Shown here piece by piece: positions 1-7,286 of a DNA stretch of 64,000 bases; within the stretch, counting starts at the first letter, position 1, and each line of letters starts with the position of its first letter. Where the stretch lies: assembly GCF_003600625.1 (NCBI RefSeq), contig NZ_CP032489.1, forward strand, positions 2,790,001-2,854,000. Reading direction: 5' to 3'. A model generated the notes under the pieces. The model was not told the DNA's origin, made no database searches, and saw only the letters and a list, made by a program, of their open reading frames with translations. The position numbers were made by a program, and so were the translations under genes. The DNA comes from Arachidicoccus soli. Its GTDB lineage: Bacteria; Bacteroidota; Bacteroidia; Chitinophagales; Chitinophagaceae.

Positions 1-503
1 ATCCTTTCGTAGTAGCTTTCTATCGCAATGCCAAAACGCTCTTTTATCAGCTTCTTTTTATCCGCTTCCGCCTCCAGTATCGTTTGCAGTACCGATGCGC
101 CCAATGTGTATTTTCGTATTACATCCGGCAATAAACTGCTTTTGCCGGTTGGACCATCATACCGGTACGCGCTGTAAAACTGCTCCGCCGTCCTATCCAT
201 TACAATGCTATCCCGCAGCGGCTTGCTGCTCATGTAATATACCGGGTCGCCACATTTACAATTATCTTCCGGTTGGTGATGACATTGTACTTTCTTCTTT
301 AACCACTGCTGTATTTTCTCACGGTTCTTATCGCTCATTTCATCGTAAGCGTACAACACGCACCGCGCATCTTCCCAATCTTTTGTTACCCCATACCCCT
401 TTGTCGAACGAATGTTTACCGACTTCAACGTATTAAGAGGAAATCCCGCTTCCACCATTTCGGAAAACTCAATGAATAAATTATTATCAGCGTTTAGTTT
501 CAT
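1..503 (-). CDS. N-terminal part of a Mu-like phage transposase (partial, runs off left edge)
   Basis: An open frame of at least 167 codons starts at an ATG read leftward from 503 and reaches the window edge without a stop. The protein begins MKLNADNNLFIEF and carries a short cysteine/histidine cluster (VQCHH, then CKCGDP) followed by a charged segment. I infer a MuA-type DDE transposase N-terminal DNA-binding region from three things: its place 14 bp behind a small HTH gene, a divergent XRE repressor upstream, and general resemblance to the N-termini of transposases of Bacteroidetes transposable phages. The catalytic core would lie outside the window, so this cannot be confirmed here. It should be expressed early, from the divergent promoter region at 722-823. 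Alternative: an uncharacterised phage or plasmid protein. Confidence 0.55.
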   Translation of the reverse strand, partial: MKLNADNNLFIEFSEMVEAGFPLNTLKSVNIRSTKGYGVTKDWEDARCVLYAYDEMSDKNREKIQQWLKKKVQCHHQPEDNCKCGDPVYYMSSKPLRDSIVMDRTAEQFYSAYRYDGPTGKSSLLPDVIRKYTLGASVLQTILEAEADKKKLIKERFGIAIESYYER

Positions 504-517
504 ATTCAAAAGGTTGG

Positions 518-721
518 TTAATTAAACGGTACTAAGTCTTTTACTGCCCGCGCGATGGCTGTTTCCACTTCCTCTTTCACAATCATATAGCGGTCAAAAA
601 CTTTTTGATTTTCGCGGTCGCCATTTAAAACGAGGTAAACCATCCGCTCTGTAACCCCTTCCTTTTCGGCAACTATTTTTACGATATGTGCTTTTAAATT
701 GTTTCTACTTTGATTTTTCAT
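518..721 (-). CDS. Small HTH phage protein (Ner/Cro-like position)
   Basis: A 67-aa protein starting at MKNQSRNN. An upstream in-frame ATG at 796 would overlap the operator region and is less likely. Residues from about 20 to 45 (AEKEGVTERMVYLVLNGDR) read like a helix-turn-helix, and the VLNGDR ending is common in small Bacteroidetes phage DNA-binding proteins. It lies between the divergent control region and the putative transposase, 14 bp upstream of the latter, the position occupied by ner in Mu-like phages. It probably modulates early transcription. Family assignment is by pattern only. Confidence 0.55.
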   Translation of the reverse strand: MKNQSRNNLKAHIVKIVAEKEGVTERMVYLVLNGDRENQKVFDRYMIVKEEVETAIARAVKDLVPFN

Positions 722-769
722 ACTACTTTTACTTCCTCGTTTTATGTTCCTTTGTAAAGAACAGAACAA

Positions 770-811
770 AATTAGCGAATAAATTGGTATTACCAACTAT
801 TTCGCTAAATA
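770..811. promoter_or_regulatory. Palindromic operator between divergent phage repressor and early operon
   Basis: An imperfect palindrome of about 40 bp fills the gap between the repressor and early genes. The left half is ATTAGCGAATAAATTGGTAT (771-790). The right half contains TACCAACTATTTCGCTAAAT (791-810), so TTAGCGAA and TTGGTA are both mirrored. Its position fits a repressor operator controlling both directions. The identity of the binding protein is inferred. Confidence 0.6.
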
Positions 812-823
812 AATTTATATTTT

Positions 824-1393
824 ATGGAAAATTATTTTGCCGACAACCTTATATTATTAAGGAAAGCATACAGTAAAACGCAGTCTGTTATTGCATTACA
901 GGTTAAAAAGTCGCAAAGGATAGTGTCTAACTGGGAAAGGAAAGAAACACAGCCAAGTATAGAAGAAATTGGAATTATTAGCGAATATTTTGGTATTTCG
1001 GCACACGAATTACTATTTATCGACTTATCAAATGCACACCTAACCAAAAAAGAAGTCGGCAAAAAAAATGAAGAAAATGCACACCCAATTGCACACCCAT
1101 CTGCACACCTAAATGATAAAAAAGGTAAAAATTACGAGGTTGGGGAGGGAGAGTTTCGGCAAGTTGCCCAAGAATCTGCAATGTATGCGGTAGCAAGCCA
1201 ATCCAACAAAATGGAGGGCTTATATCAATCGCAAATCAATACGCTCAACGCCCTTATATCTGCCAAAGATGCAATCATAGCGCAGCTTTCCACAGATAAT
1301 GAGCGTTTAAAAAGAGATAACGCAATCCTCGAAAGTGCAGTTCCTTCTACGCCGCAACTAACCAAGCCCAAAGCAACAGTCAAAGGCAGTTAA
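824..1393 (+). CDS. XRE-family phage repressor with coiled-coil tail
   Basis: A 189-aa protein. Residues about 1-65 form an HTH_XRE domain (LRKAYSKTQSVIALQVKKS... IVSNWERKETQPSIEEIGIISEYFGIS). A low-complexity linker follows with repeated NAH(P/L) units. The C-terminal part (INTLNALISAKDAIIAQLSTDNERLKRDNAIL) is a predicted coiled coil, probably for oligomerisation. It is transcribed away from the small HTH gene and the putative transposase, the arrangement of c and ner-A in Mu. The likely job is maintenance of lysogeny by binding the palindrome directly upstream. The gene also contains an internal near-copy of the operator half-site (977-996). Confidence 0.8.
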   Translation: MENYFADNLILLRKAYSKTQSVIALQVKKSQRIVSNWERKETQPSIEEIGIISEYFGISAHELLFIDLSNAHLTKKEVGKKNEENAHPIAHPSAHLNDKKGKNYEVGEGEFRQVAQESAMYAVASQSNKMEGLYQSQINTLNALISAKDAIIAQLSTDNERLKRDNAILESAVPSTPQLTKPKATVKGS

Positions 1394-1640
1394 TTCCGTT
1401 CATAAATAGCCTTTAATTCGCTATTTACGCTATTTTACGCTTAAAATGGTATTAATTGGAAGTTAGCCGCCGCAATCGTACCTAAAAATGTACCCACAAT
1501 TTACCCAAATGGAATCAAAAAACACTTTTCGTTTTATTCCGCAATTCGCACAAAAAAAGCTAAAACACACATATAACGTGCATTTCAGCCTTTTTTTCGC
1601 ACAAAAATATAAGTAGTATTATTGTACGTTATGTTTTACC
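1394..1640. other. Non-coding outer end of the Mu-like prophage
   Basis: There is no ORF here. Three CGCT-centred motifs lie 9-10 bp apart at 1419-1441 (TTCGCTA, TTTACGCTA, TTTTACGCTT), followed by TGGTATTAATTGG at 1447-1459; these resemble the operator half-sites at 770-811. A 12-bp direct repeat TTCGCACAAAAA occurs at 1545-1556 and 1596-1607. Multiple short repeats next to the repressor are what one expects of transposase and repressor sites at a Mu-like end. The exact terminal base could not be fixed. Homology of the downstream frame to IrrE peptidases begins near 1636, so the end lies roughly between 1605 and 1645. Confidence 0.5.
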
Positions 1641-2037
1641 CCCCTTAATTGATGGATATTCTTTTTGGTGTAAAAACAATCCAGTAATTGCGTTAACATT
1701 GAGACATAATAGAATTGATAATTTGGCATTTACGATTCTACACGAATTAGGTCATATAGCTTTACATCTTAAAGGAAATAAAGAAATTAGATTTATGGAC
1801 TTAAGTAAAATTGAAGAAAATGAGTTTGAAAATGAAGCTAATTTATATGCCCAAGAAAGCTTGATACCATCTGAATATTGGAATGATTTATTAGAAAATT
1901 ATTTACCATTAAGTGATAAAGAGATATGCGACTTTGCAAATAAATATAGAATTCATCCTGCTATAATTTTAGAAAGAGCTTGTTTCGAAATGAATTACTA
2001 TGGAATTAAGACCACTATTGATAAAAAGCTTTACTAG
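1636..2037 (+). pseudogene. ImmA/IrrE-type metallopeptidase, 3' fragment cut by the prophage
   Basis: The frame can be read from about 1636 (LPPLIDGYSFWCKNN) to the stop at 2037. It contains the zinc-peptidase motif HELGH within the context DNLAFTILHELGHIALH, plus the downstream ENEANLYAQESLIP segment typical of ImmA/IrrE domains. These proteins cleave phage or stress repressors, or act as the peptidase half of XRE-linked toxin systems. The N-terminal part, usually an HTH domain or the first catalytic helix, is missing. The first in-frame alternative start is a TTG at 1699, just before the active site. The preceding sequence belongs to the prophage end, so the gene was most likely interrupted by phage insertion. 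At the 3' side it ends in the first attC-like site. Confidence 0.7.
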
Positions 2038-2047
2038 CAACAGCAGA

Positions 2048-2187
2048 TAATAACTAGAATAAGGGTTTTGCAATAGTGGGGCTGAAAGTCATTGGCTCAA
2101 CATTTGTACTACTATTAAGCTTTCGTGCAATCATCAACTGACGTTCTTCGATTGCCCCACCATCGCAAAGCCCCAAACCGTTGGCGG
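2048..2187 (+). repeat. attC-like recombination site 1 (long imperfect hairpin)
   Basis: The left arm 2062-2082 (AGGGTTTTGCAATAGTGGGG plus one base) pairs with the right arm 2154-2174. 17 of 21 positions match and every difference is a transition. A 71-nt loop separates the arms. The outer elements are TAATAACTAG (2048-2057) and CCGTTGGCGGT (2178-2188), the latter with the GTT core seen in integron simple sites. The site follows the IrrE fragment and precedes the ArsR unit. No integrase gene is in the window. Confidence 0.55.
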
Positions 2188-2261
2188 TCATTGTAGTCGA
2201 ACCTCGAAGTATATAAATTACTCACTTATCCAAGTTTAATTTTCAAAAAAATCAAATAATT

Positions 2262-2306
2262 TTTGCGCAAGCAAATACTTTCATGTATATTTGCAAGCAA
2301 ATACTT
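2262..2306 (+). promoter_or_regulatory. Promoter and candidate ArsR operator
   Basis: The -7 box TATATTTG (2286-2293, consensus TAnnTTTG) lies 20 bp downstream of a -33 TTTG (2262-2265). A 14-bp direct repeat GCAAGCAAATACTT overlaps both boxes at 2267-2280 and 2293-2306. The downstream copy is extended to the palindrome GCAAG-N6-CTTGC. A regulator bound here would block RNA polymerase, so autoregulation by the ArsR protein encoded from 2314 is likely. Confidence 0.6.
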
Positions 2307-2313
2307 GCTAATT

Positions 2314-2676
2314 ATGGAAGCACGAAGAGACGTTTTTCAGGCAATAGCAGACCCTACAAGACGTGCTATTATAGATATGATAGCCCAACAAACCGTTAAT
2401 GTAAAAACCATTGCAGAACAATTTGACGTAAGTAGGCAGGCTATTTCATTACATCTTAAAATTCTTTCTGAATGCGATTTATTAAATGTTCAGCTAAGTG
2501 GCAGAGAAAGACTGTACACCGCAAAACTCGAAAATCTAAATGAAGTATATGAATGGGTTGAACAGTACCGCAAATTATGGACTGGTAGATTTAAAGCGCT
2601 CAAAAATTTAGTGGAACAAGAAGAATTACAATCTAAAAAAATCAAGATGGTTGATAAGAATAAAATCAAAAAATAA
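2314..2676 (+). CDS. ArsR-family transcriptional regulator
   Basis: A 120-aa winged-helix protein. The chosen start (MEARRDVFQAIADPTRR) lies just after the promoter at 2262-2306; the longer frame from 2263 would begin inside the promoter. The core reads IADPTRRAIIDMIAQQTVNVKTIAEQFDVSRQAISLHLKILSECDLL, the standard ArsR/HTH_20 helix set. No metal-binding cysteine pair is visible in the recognition helix, so this is the metal-free subgroup usually paired with AHSA1/SRPBCC proteins. One such protein follows 12 bp downstream. The C-terminus is lysine-rich. It probably represses its own three-gene unit. Confidence 0.85.
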   Translation: MEARRDVFQAIADPTRRAIIDMIAQQTVNVKTIAEQFDVSRQAISLHLKILSECDLLNVQLSGRERLYTAKLENLNEVYEWVEQYRKLWTGRFKALKNLVEQEELQSKKIKMVDKNKIKK

Positions 2677-2688
2677 AAATAGTAAAAA

Positions 2689-3171
2689 ATGGAAAATAGT
2701 GTAAAAAAAGATGAAGTTTTCATAGAGGAAACGTTTAACGCAAGCATTACAAGGGTCTTTGAGGCTTGGACAAATCCTGAAATGCTTATGAAATGGTATG
2801 CACCCGAAGGATGTACCATTCATCTTAAAAAAATAGAAATAGCGAAAGGAGGAAAGTACCACTCATGTATTTCAAACCCTGAATATGGCGATTGCTGGTG
2901 TATAGGTGAATACAAGGAAATTATACCAAACTCAAAAATCGTTTTTACAATGATTAATGCAGATGAAAATGGGAATCCGATTGACCCAACTGAAATTGGG
3001 ATGGACCCTGATTGGCCAAGGCATACACTTGTAACTGTTACGTTTGCGGAAGAAAATGGAAAAACTAAATTGCAATTGCATCAAACAGTTTCACAAACCT
3101 TAGCTCAAAAAACAGGCGCATATCCGAGTTGGCTGCAGATGTTAGATAATATGAAAAAACTACTCTTATAA
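2689..3171 (+). CDS. SRPBCC/AHSA1-domain protein
   Basis: A 160-aa START-like fold protein. The N-terminal signature EETFNASITRVFEAWTNPEMLMKWYAPEGC is typical of the AHSA1 (Aha1 C-terminal-like) family. The end of the domain is marked by GAYPSWLQMLDNMKKLL. These proteins form a hydrophobic ligand-binding cavity; the ligand is unknown. It follows the ArsR gene directly and probably shares its transcript. Pairing of ArsR with AHSA1 is very common and suggests a small-molecule-responsive unit. Confidence 0.85.
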   Translation: MENSVKKDEVFIEETFNASITRVFEAWTNPEMLMKWYAPEGCTIHLKKIEIAKGGKYHSCISNPEYGDCWCIGEYKEIIPNSKIVFTMINADENGNPIDPTEIGMDPDWPRHTLVTVTFAEENGKTKLQLHQTVSQTLAQKTGAYPSWLQMLDNMKKLLL

Positions 3172-3181
3172 AACTGATAAA

Positions 3182-4087
3182 ATGAAGAAGACAATCATTT
3201 TTTTTGCCTTTACACTTTTGACGCTTGTATCGTGCAATCATTCAATCCAATCAAAGGAGGAAAATAATCAACTGAAAAGAACAACAAAAAATGACAGCTT
3301 AGCTTTTAAAAGTGGTTATTCAGAGGTTAATGGGATAAGAATGTATTATGAAATCTATGGACAGGGTAAGCCACTTGTTTTGATACACGGTGGCGGCTCT
3401 ACAATTCAAACAACTTTTGGAAGGGTTATCCCACTGCTCGCCAAAAAATACAAAGTCATTGCTATGGACTTGCAGGCACACGGACGTACTAGTGACAGAA
3501 ATGCGCCAGTATCATTTGCACAGGATGCAAATGATGTGGTAACGCTTCTAGAAAATTTAAATATTCCTAAAGCTGATTTTTTCGGGTTCAGTAATGGTGG
3601 GACAACTGCTATGTTAATCGCCATTCATCACCCTAAAATGGTTGATAAACTCATATTAGGTTCTGCACTTTGCAAGCGCGGTGGTGTTCCTAAACAGTTT
3701 TGGAGTTTTATGGAACACCAAACCTTAGCAAATATGCCCCAACAACTAAAAGAAGCCTATTTAGAAGTTACACGCAACCCCAAAGGGCTACAAATAATGC
3801 ACGACAAGGATATGCAAAGGATGTTAAATTTCAAAGACATTCCAGACACTCAAATCAAATCCATTAAAGCTCCTACTTTAATAATAATAGGTGATAAAGA
3901 TGTGATTACACCAGAACACGCTATTGAAATGAACAGACTAATTGCCAATTCAGAATTAGCAATAATTCCTCCCGGTGGACACGGTGAATACATTGGAGAA
4001 GTAACAACATTAAAACCCGGTTTTAAAGCAACTAACCTTATTGCTATACCGTTAATTGAAAAATTTCTTGACCAAAAAGGAAAATAA
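3182..4087 (+). CDS. Alpha/beta-hydrolase lipoprotein
   Basis: A 301-aa protein with a lipoprotein signal (lipobox LVSC, cysteine at about residue 19). The alpha/beta hydrolase fold begins at NGIRMYYEIYGQGKPLVLIHGGGS, which supplies the oxyanion motif. The nucleophile elbow is GFSNGG (serine about residue 136), the acid is in GDKDVITPEHA (about 237) and the histidine in GGHGEY (about 266). The triad is complete. The product should be anchored to a membrane facing the periplasm or outside. Substrate unknown. It is the last gene of the ArsR/AHSA1 unit, 10 bp behind the AHSA1 gene, and ends 12 bp before the second attC-like site. Confidence 0.85.
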   Translation: MKKTIIFFAFTLLTLVSCNHSIQSKEENNQLKRTTKNDSLAFKSGYSEVNGIRMYYEIYGQGKPLVLIHGGGSTIQTTFGRVIPLLAKKYKVIAMDLQAHGRTSDRNAPVSFAQDANDVVTLLENLNIPKADFFGFSNGGTTAMLIAIHHPKMVDKLILGSALCKRGGVPKQFWSFMEHQTLANMPQQLKEAYLEVTRNPKGLQIMHDKDMQRMLNFKDIPDTQIKSIKAPTLIIIGDKDVITPEHAIEMNRLIANSELAIIPPGGHGEYIGEVTTLKPGFKATNLIAIPLIEKFLDQKGK

Positions 4088-4098
4088 AAAAACAACGA

Positions 4099-4237
4099 AC
4101 CGCCAACAAGCGGTTTGCCAAAATGGCGGGTTAACGCCTTTGATTGAACATTTTTTACTAAATTTGAAGTGTCGGCTTCGTTAGAACTTTAGTGGTAAAA
4201 ATCCGCCACTTCGGCAAGCCGCCGGACGTTAGCTGCC
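4099..4237 (+). repeat. attC-like recombination site 2 (long imperfect hairpin)
   Basis: The left arm GCGGTTTGCCAAAATGGCGG (4110-4129) pairs with CCGCCACTTCGGCAAGCCGC (4203-4222). 17 of 20 positions match and all differences are transitions. The site opens with ACCGCCAAC (4099-4107), the exact complement of GTTGGCGGT (2180-2188) at the start of the same cassette. It closes with GTTAGCTGCC (4228-4237), which starts the next cassette. This matching of a cassette's own two ends is the behaviour of excised and reinserted integron cassettes. Confidence 0.6.
4139..4166 (+). promoter_or_regulatory. Candidate promoter inside the attC-like loop
   Basis: TTTG (4139-4142) and TAAATTTG (4159-4166) fit the Bacteroidota -33 and -7 boxes with a 16-bp gap, slightly short. 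They sit in the hairpin loop, about 90 bp before the ATG at 4254, so the downstream cassette gene could be expressed from its neighbour's recombination site. Confidence 0.4.
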
Positions 4238-4253
4238 ATAACAATACCTCAAA

Positions 4254-5249
4254 ATGAAGGAAACTCGGGAAGCGGAAATGATACTTTCTGCAATAAACAA
4301 AAATGTTGCTGATAAGAAATGGAAATGCATAATCGAAAATTGTGAAGAGTATGCAATAAACTCTCATATCTATCAACAGAATGGAATTCTAAATAGTGTT
4401 GCAGAAAATGGACACTTAATGGAAGTAAAACCAATAGATATTTTCAAATGGCAGGATAAGAAATTTCATGAAATTACGAATTTTAAAAGAATTGGAATCA
4501 AACAAGCATTCAGCTATCCGACCTTATGCAATCATCATGACACTTCAATTTTTTTAGATATTGAAAGACATCCTATCGACCTAAATAATTACAAAAACCA
4601 GCTACTTTTTTTCTATCGGACACTTTTATCTGCAAAACGTAAAACTCAAATTGTCCTTGACAAAGAAACGAGAATTACAAAATCACAAATTTTAGCATCA
4701 AATCCTTACTGCGGATCTGTAATTAATATGTCGTTAAAGAATATTGGTGTGATAAATGATTTGCTTGTCCGACATGACGCTGAAATAAGCCGGATTTCTA
4801 ACGATATCTTAAATGACTATAAAAGTTTTACTATTATCAAATTTGAGTATGATTTGGTTAAAGCGTATGGCATGTCTATGAACTTTAGTCCTGAATCTCA
4901 AAATTTTGTTTACACAAATGTTTTTCCTTACGACGGTAAGACAATTGTTATCGTCGGGAGTTTTACTGAGAAAACGGATTTGTGGACAAAACAGTACTTT
5001 GACACTTGGCGTAATCTAACAAGTAGAGATTTTGAAATTAAGCTAACAACATTTCTAGCAAAAAATAGTGAGAATTGGGGGCTTTCGCCAAAGATTGTAG
5101 AAAACATTAAAGCTGAAGATTTGAATAAATTTCTTAAGCTAAAATCAGACATTGTGACAAAGGGAATGCTATCTGACATAGAACTTATTTTGGATTTAGG
5201 CTATCAGATGGATTACAACTTCTTTGCTGAAAACAATTACGGCAGCTAA
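4254..5249 (+). CDS. Conserved-looking hypothetical cassette protein with Cys/His cluster
   Basis: A 331-aa soluble protein without signal peptide or membrane segments. The N-terminal part holds a possible metal-binding or nuclease-like set: C25 and C30 in CIIENCEEYAINSHIYQ, H38, H54 in AENGHLM, and CNHHD at 92-96 in SYPTLCNHHDTSIF. Proteins with this C..C..SH..Q, NGH, C..HD layout recur as hypotheticals, but I cannot name a proven function. The remainder is helical and charged. The gene occupies a cassette of its own between two complementary 9-nt ends (4229-4237 and 5241-5249); its stop codon lies inside the terminal repeat. As with many integron cassettes, a defence or stress role is possible but unsupported here. 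Confidence 0.7.
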   Translation: MKETREAEMILSAINKNVADKKWKCIIENCEEYAINSHIYQQNGILNSVAENGHLMEVKPIDIFKWQDKKFHEITNFKRIGIKQAFSYPTLCNHHDTSIFLDIERHPIDLNNYKNQLLFFYRTLLSAKRKTQIVLDKETRITKSQILASNPYCGSVINMSLKNIGVINDLLVRHDAEISRISNDILNDYKSFTIIKFEYDLVKAYGMSMNFSPESQNFVYTNVFPYDGKTIVIVGSFTEKTDLWTKQYFDTWRNLTSRDFEIKLTTFLAKNSENWGLSPKIVENIKAEDLNKFLKLKSDIVTKGMLSDIELILDLGYQMDYNFFAENNYGS

Positions 5250-5291
5250 TAACTAGGCTTTCGTTTTGCCCAACGGGCAAGAAATGAAGCC
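5241..5291. repeat. End of the third cassette plus hairpin
   Basis: GGCAGCTAA (5241-5249) is the exact complement of TTAGCTGCC (4229-4237). It is followed by TAATAACTAG (5247-5256), identical to the element that opens site 1 at 2048-2057. A short hairpin with arms 5256-5271 and 5275-5291 follows and may terminate transcription. No matching right half of an attC-like site was found, so the array seems to end here. The rest of the gap to 5431 shows nothing I can name. Confidence 0.5.
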
Positions 5292-5431
5292 CTGTTGAAC
5301 GGAACCTTTAGTAGCATCCGCTCTATGGAATTGTCGTAAATACTTCTTTGTATGGCAAGCAGGCTGAACGCCTGTTTGAGACTGTAATTTAAAGTGTGTC
5401 GAAGTTGGGAAAAAGAAGAAACAATACTTGT

Positions 5432-6889
5432 TCAAAAGGTCGCATCCTTTTCTCTCTTTGATATCAACCACAAACCAAACCAAGTTATTAAACCATTGAT
5501 TGCAATTAATTCCAGCCCTATCTCAAAATCACCGAAAATATATTTTTGATAATAATCAATAAAGAAACAAATAATCGGTGCACCAAAGCAAATATAAGGT
5601 ACCAGCTTATCCTTCACAATTCGCCTGGAGAAAATACCAAAAGCAAACAAGCCTAATAGTGGGCCATAAGTATATCCGGCAAGTTTTAGAATTACCCCGA
5701 TCATACTATTGTCGTTAATCAATTTAAACACTAATGTTAATAGCATAAAACTCAAAGCCACCCACAAATGGGTCTTTTTACGAATGGATTTTTGTTGCTG
5801 TTCCGTCCAGTCTCCTCTCCTTTTCATTCCTAAAATATCGATACAAATAGAGGAAGTCAATGCTGTCATCGCACCATCAGCACTGGGAAATAAGGCCGAG
5901 ATTAAAGCAATAATAAAAACGATGGAAAGCACCGGTGGCATATGCTCCAACGCAATGGTAGGAAATAACTGATCGCCTGTAGCAGATAAATGTTCTTGTG
6001 CACCATACAAATGCAATAAACCACCCATATACAAAAACAGACCAATCACAATCAGCATAATAAATGCCAGCGATACCATGTTTTTCTGAGAATCTTTCAA
6101 CCGTGTGACCGATATACTTTTTTGCATCATCTCTTGGTCAATACCCGTCATTGTGATGGTAATAAAAGCACCCGCCAAAATCTGTTTTACGAAGAAATTC
6201 TTACTATCTACATCAGTACCGAATATGCGCGTGAGACCTTTTACGCGCATCTCCAATAAACTTTCGTGTACCCCAATATTCATGTGATGCAACATGTAAA
6301 TACTGCAAATTATCAGACCTAAAAGCATACAAGTTGTTTGCAATGTATCCGTCCATACAATTGTTTTTACACCACCTTCGTAAGTGTATAAGATTATCAT
6401 AATTAAAATAATCGCTGTCGTCAACCAAAATGGCACATTCAGCTTATCCAAGATGATCATCTGCAAAATATTTACAACCAAGTAAAGTCTTGCCGTAGCG
6501 CCTACCCAGCGTGAGACAATAAAAAACAACGATCCTGTTTTGTAAGAAGTCATCCCCATGCGTTTTTCAAGATAGCCATAAATAGAAGTCAGTTTAAGCC
6601 GATAATACAAAGGCAACAACACGAAAGCGATGGTGATATAACCAATCATATACCCCAGTGTAATTTGCAAATAACCAAATGCATCGTGCCCCACAGCACC
6701 AGGTACACTTACAAAAGTAACGCCACTCAAGGAGGTACCAATCATACCAAAAGCTACCAACATCCAGTTGCTGCGACGATTACCAATAAAGAAAGATTCA
6801 TTGTTACTCCCTCTACCCGTGCGCCAAGAGACGATCAGCAGCAAAGCAAAATAAGCAAATACAATTACCAATAAAGTAGTGGCCGACAT
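5432..6889 (-). CDS. Sodium:solute symporter family transporter
   Basis: A 485-aa integral membrane protein of the SSS (SLC5-like) family with about 13 membrane segments. The family signature is visible near the N-terminus (ESFFIGNRRSNWMLVAFGMIGTSLSGVTFVSVPG). A second conserved stretch in the middle is LISALFPSADGAMTALTSS, the helix that lines the sodium site in this family. The substrate cannot be read from sequence; family members move sugars, sialic acid, proline or vitamins with sodium. The gene stands alone, with a -7-like TATATTTG on the minus strand at 6914-6907. It converges on the cassette array. Confidence 0.85.
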   Translation of the reverse strand: MSATTLLVIVFAYFALLLIVSWRTGRGSNNESFFIGNRRSNWMLVAFGMIGTSLSGVTFVSVPGAVGHDAFGYLQITLGYMIGYITIAFVLLPLYYRLKLTSIYGYLEKRMGMTSYKTGSLFFIVSRWVGATARLYLVVNILQMIILDKLNVPFWLTTAIILIMIILYTYEGGVKTIVWTDTLQTTCMLLGLIICSIYMLHHMNIGVHESLLEMRVKGLTRIFGTDVDSKNFFVKQILAGAFITITMTGIDQEMMQKSISVTRLKDSQKNMVSLAFIMLIVIGLFLYMGGLLHLYGAQEHLSATGDQLFPTIALEHMPPVLSIVFIIALISALFPSADGAMTALTSSICIDILGMKRRGDWTEQQQKSIRKKTHLWVALSFMLLTLVFKLINDNSMIGVILKLAGYTYGPLLGLFAFGIFSRRIVKDKLVPYICFGAPIICFFIDYYQKYIFGDFEIGLELIAINGLITWFGLWLISKREKDATF

Positions 6890-7268
6890 ATTTGTAGTTT
6901 AGTAAACAAATATAATTAAATATGACGGAGGATTATTGTTTTTAAGGACTGAAGGAGGAAGAAATCTTCATTAAAAGAACAGAAGTAGAGGAATATAAAC
7001 AGGCAAGCAAAACTAATTACATAACATACTATTCATTTCTTGATAACATTGATTGTGTTATTTTGTGCTTAAGCTACAGGTCGTTCTTTATTCTCCATTT
7101 TTTTCTTATAAACAAGTAGGCAATTAAAGCCGAGTGTTGTTTGACTTGAAGCAATAGCTGTAAGAATTGATTCAAAGAATGTTTTTGGTGTCAGACAATG
7201 AAATATTTTCTCCAGATAAGAAGTGCCATAAACTTACCATCTAGCACCATGATTTAAAATAAAATAAT
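6890..7268. other. Intergenic region between divergent symporter and phosphatase genes
   Basis: This stretch of 379 bp has no convincing gene. Apart from the TATATTTG box (6907-6914, minus strand) serving the symporter, I see no clear promoter, repeat or RNA structure. Confidence 0.4.
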
Positions 7269-7286
7269 ATGTTTAGTTTTCTAGAA

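Noticed and set aside
95-436. Plus-strand frame over the phage transposase start
   Set aside because: Cysteine-rich shadow of the minus-strand frame 1-503, no family features.
1603-1674. Exact CA-type terminal base of the prophage
   Set aside because: No CA dinucleotide lies in the interval where homology to the peptidase begins, so the end cannot be fixed from this side alone.
5253-5483. 76-aa minus-strand frame overlapping the symporter end
   Set aside because: Overlaps the cassette-end hairpin and the symporter 3' end; no features beyond chance.
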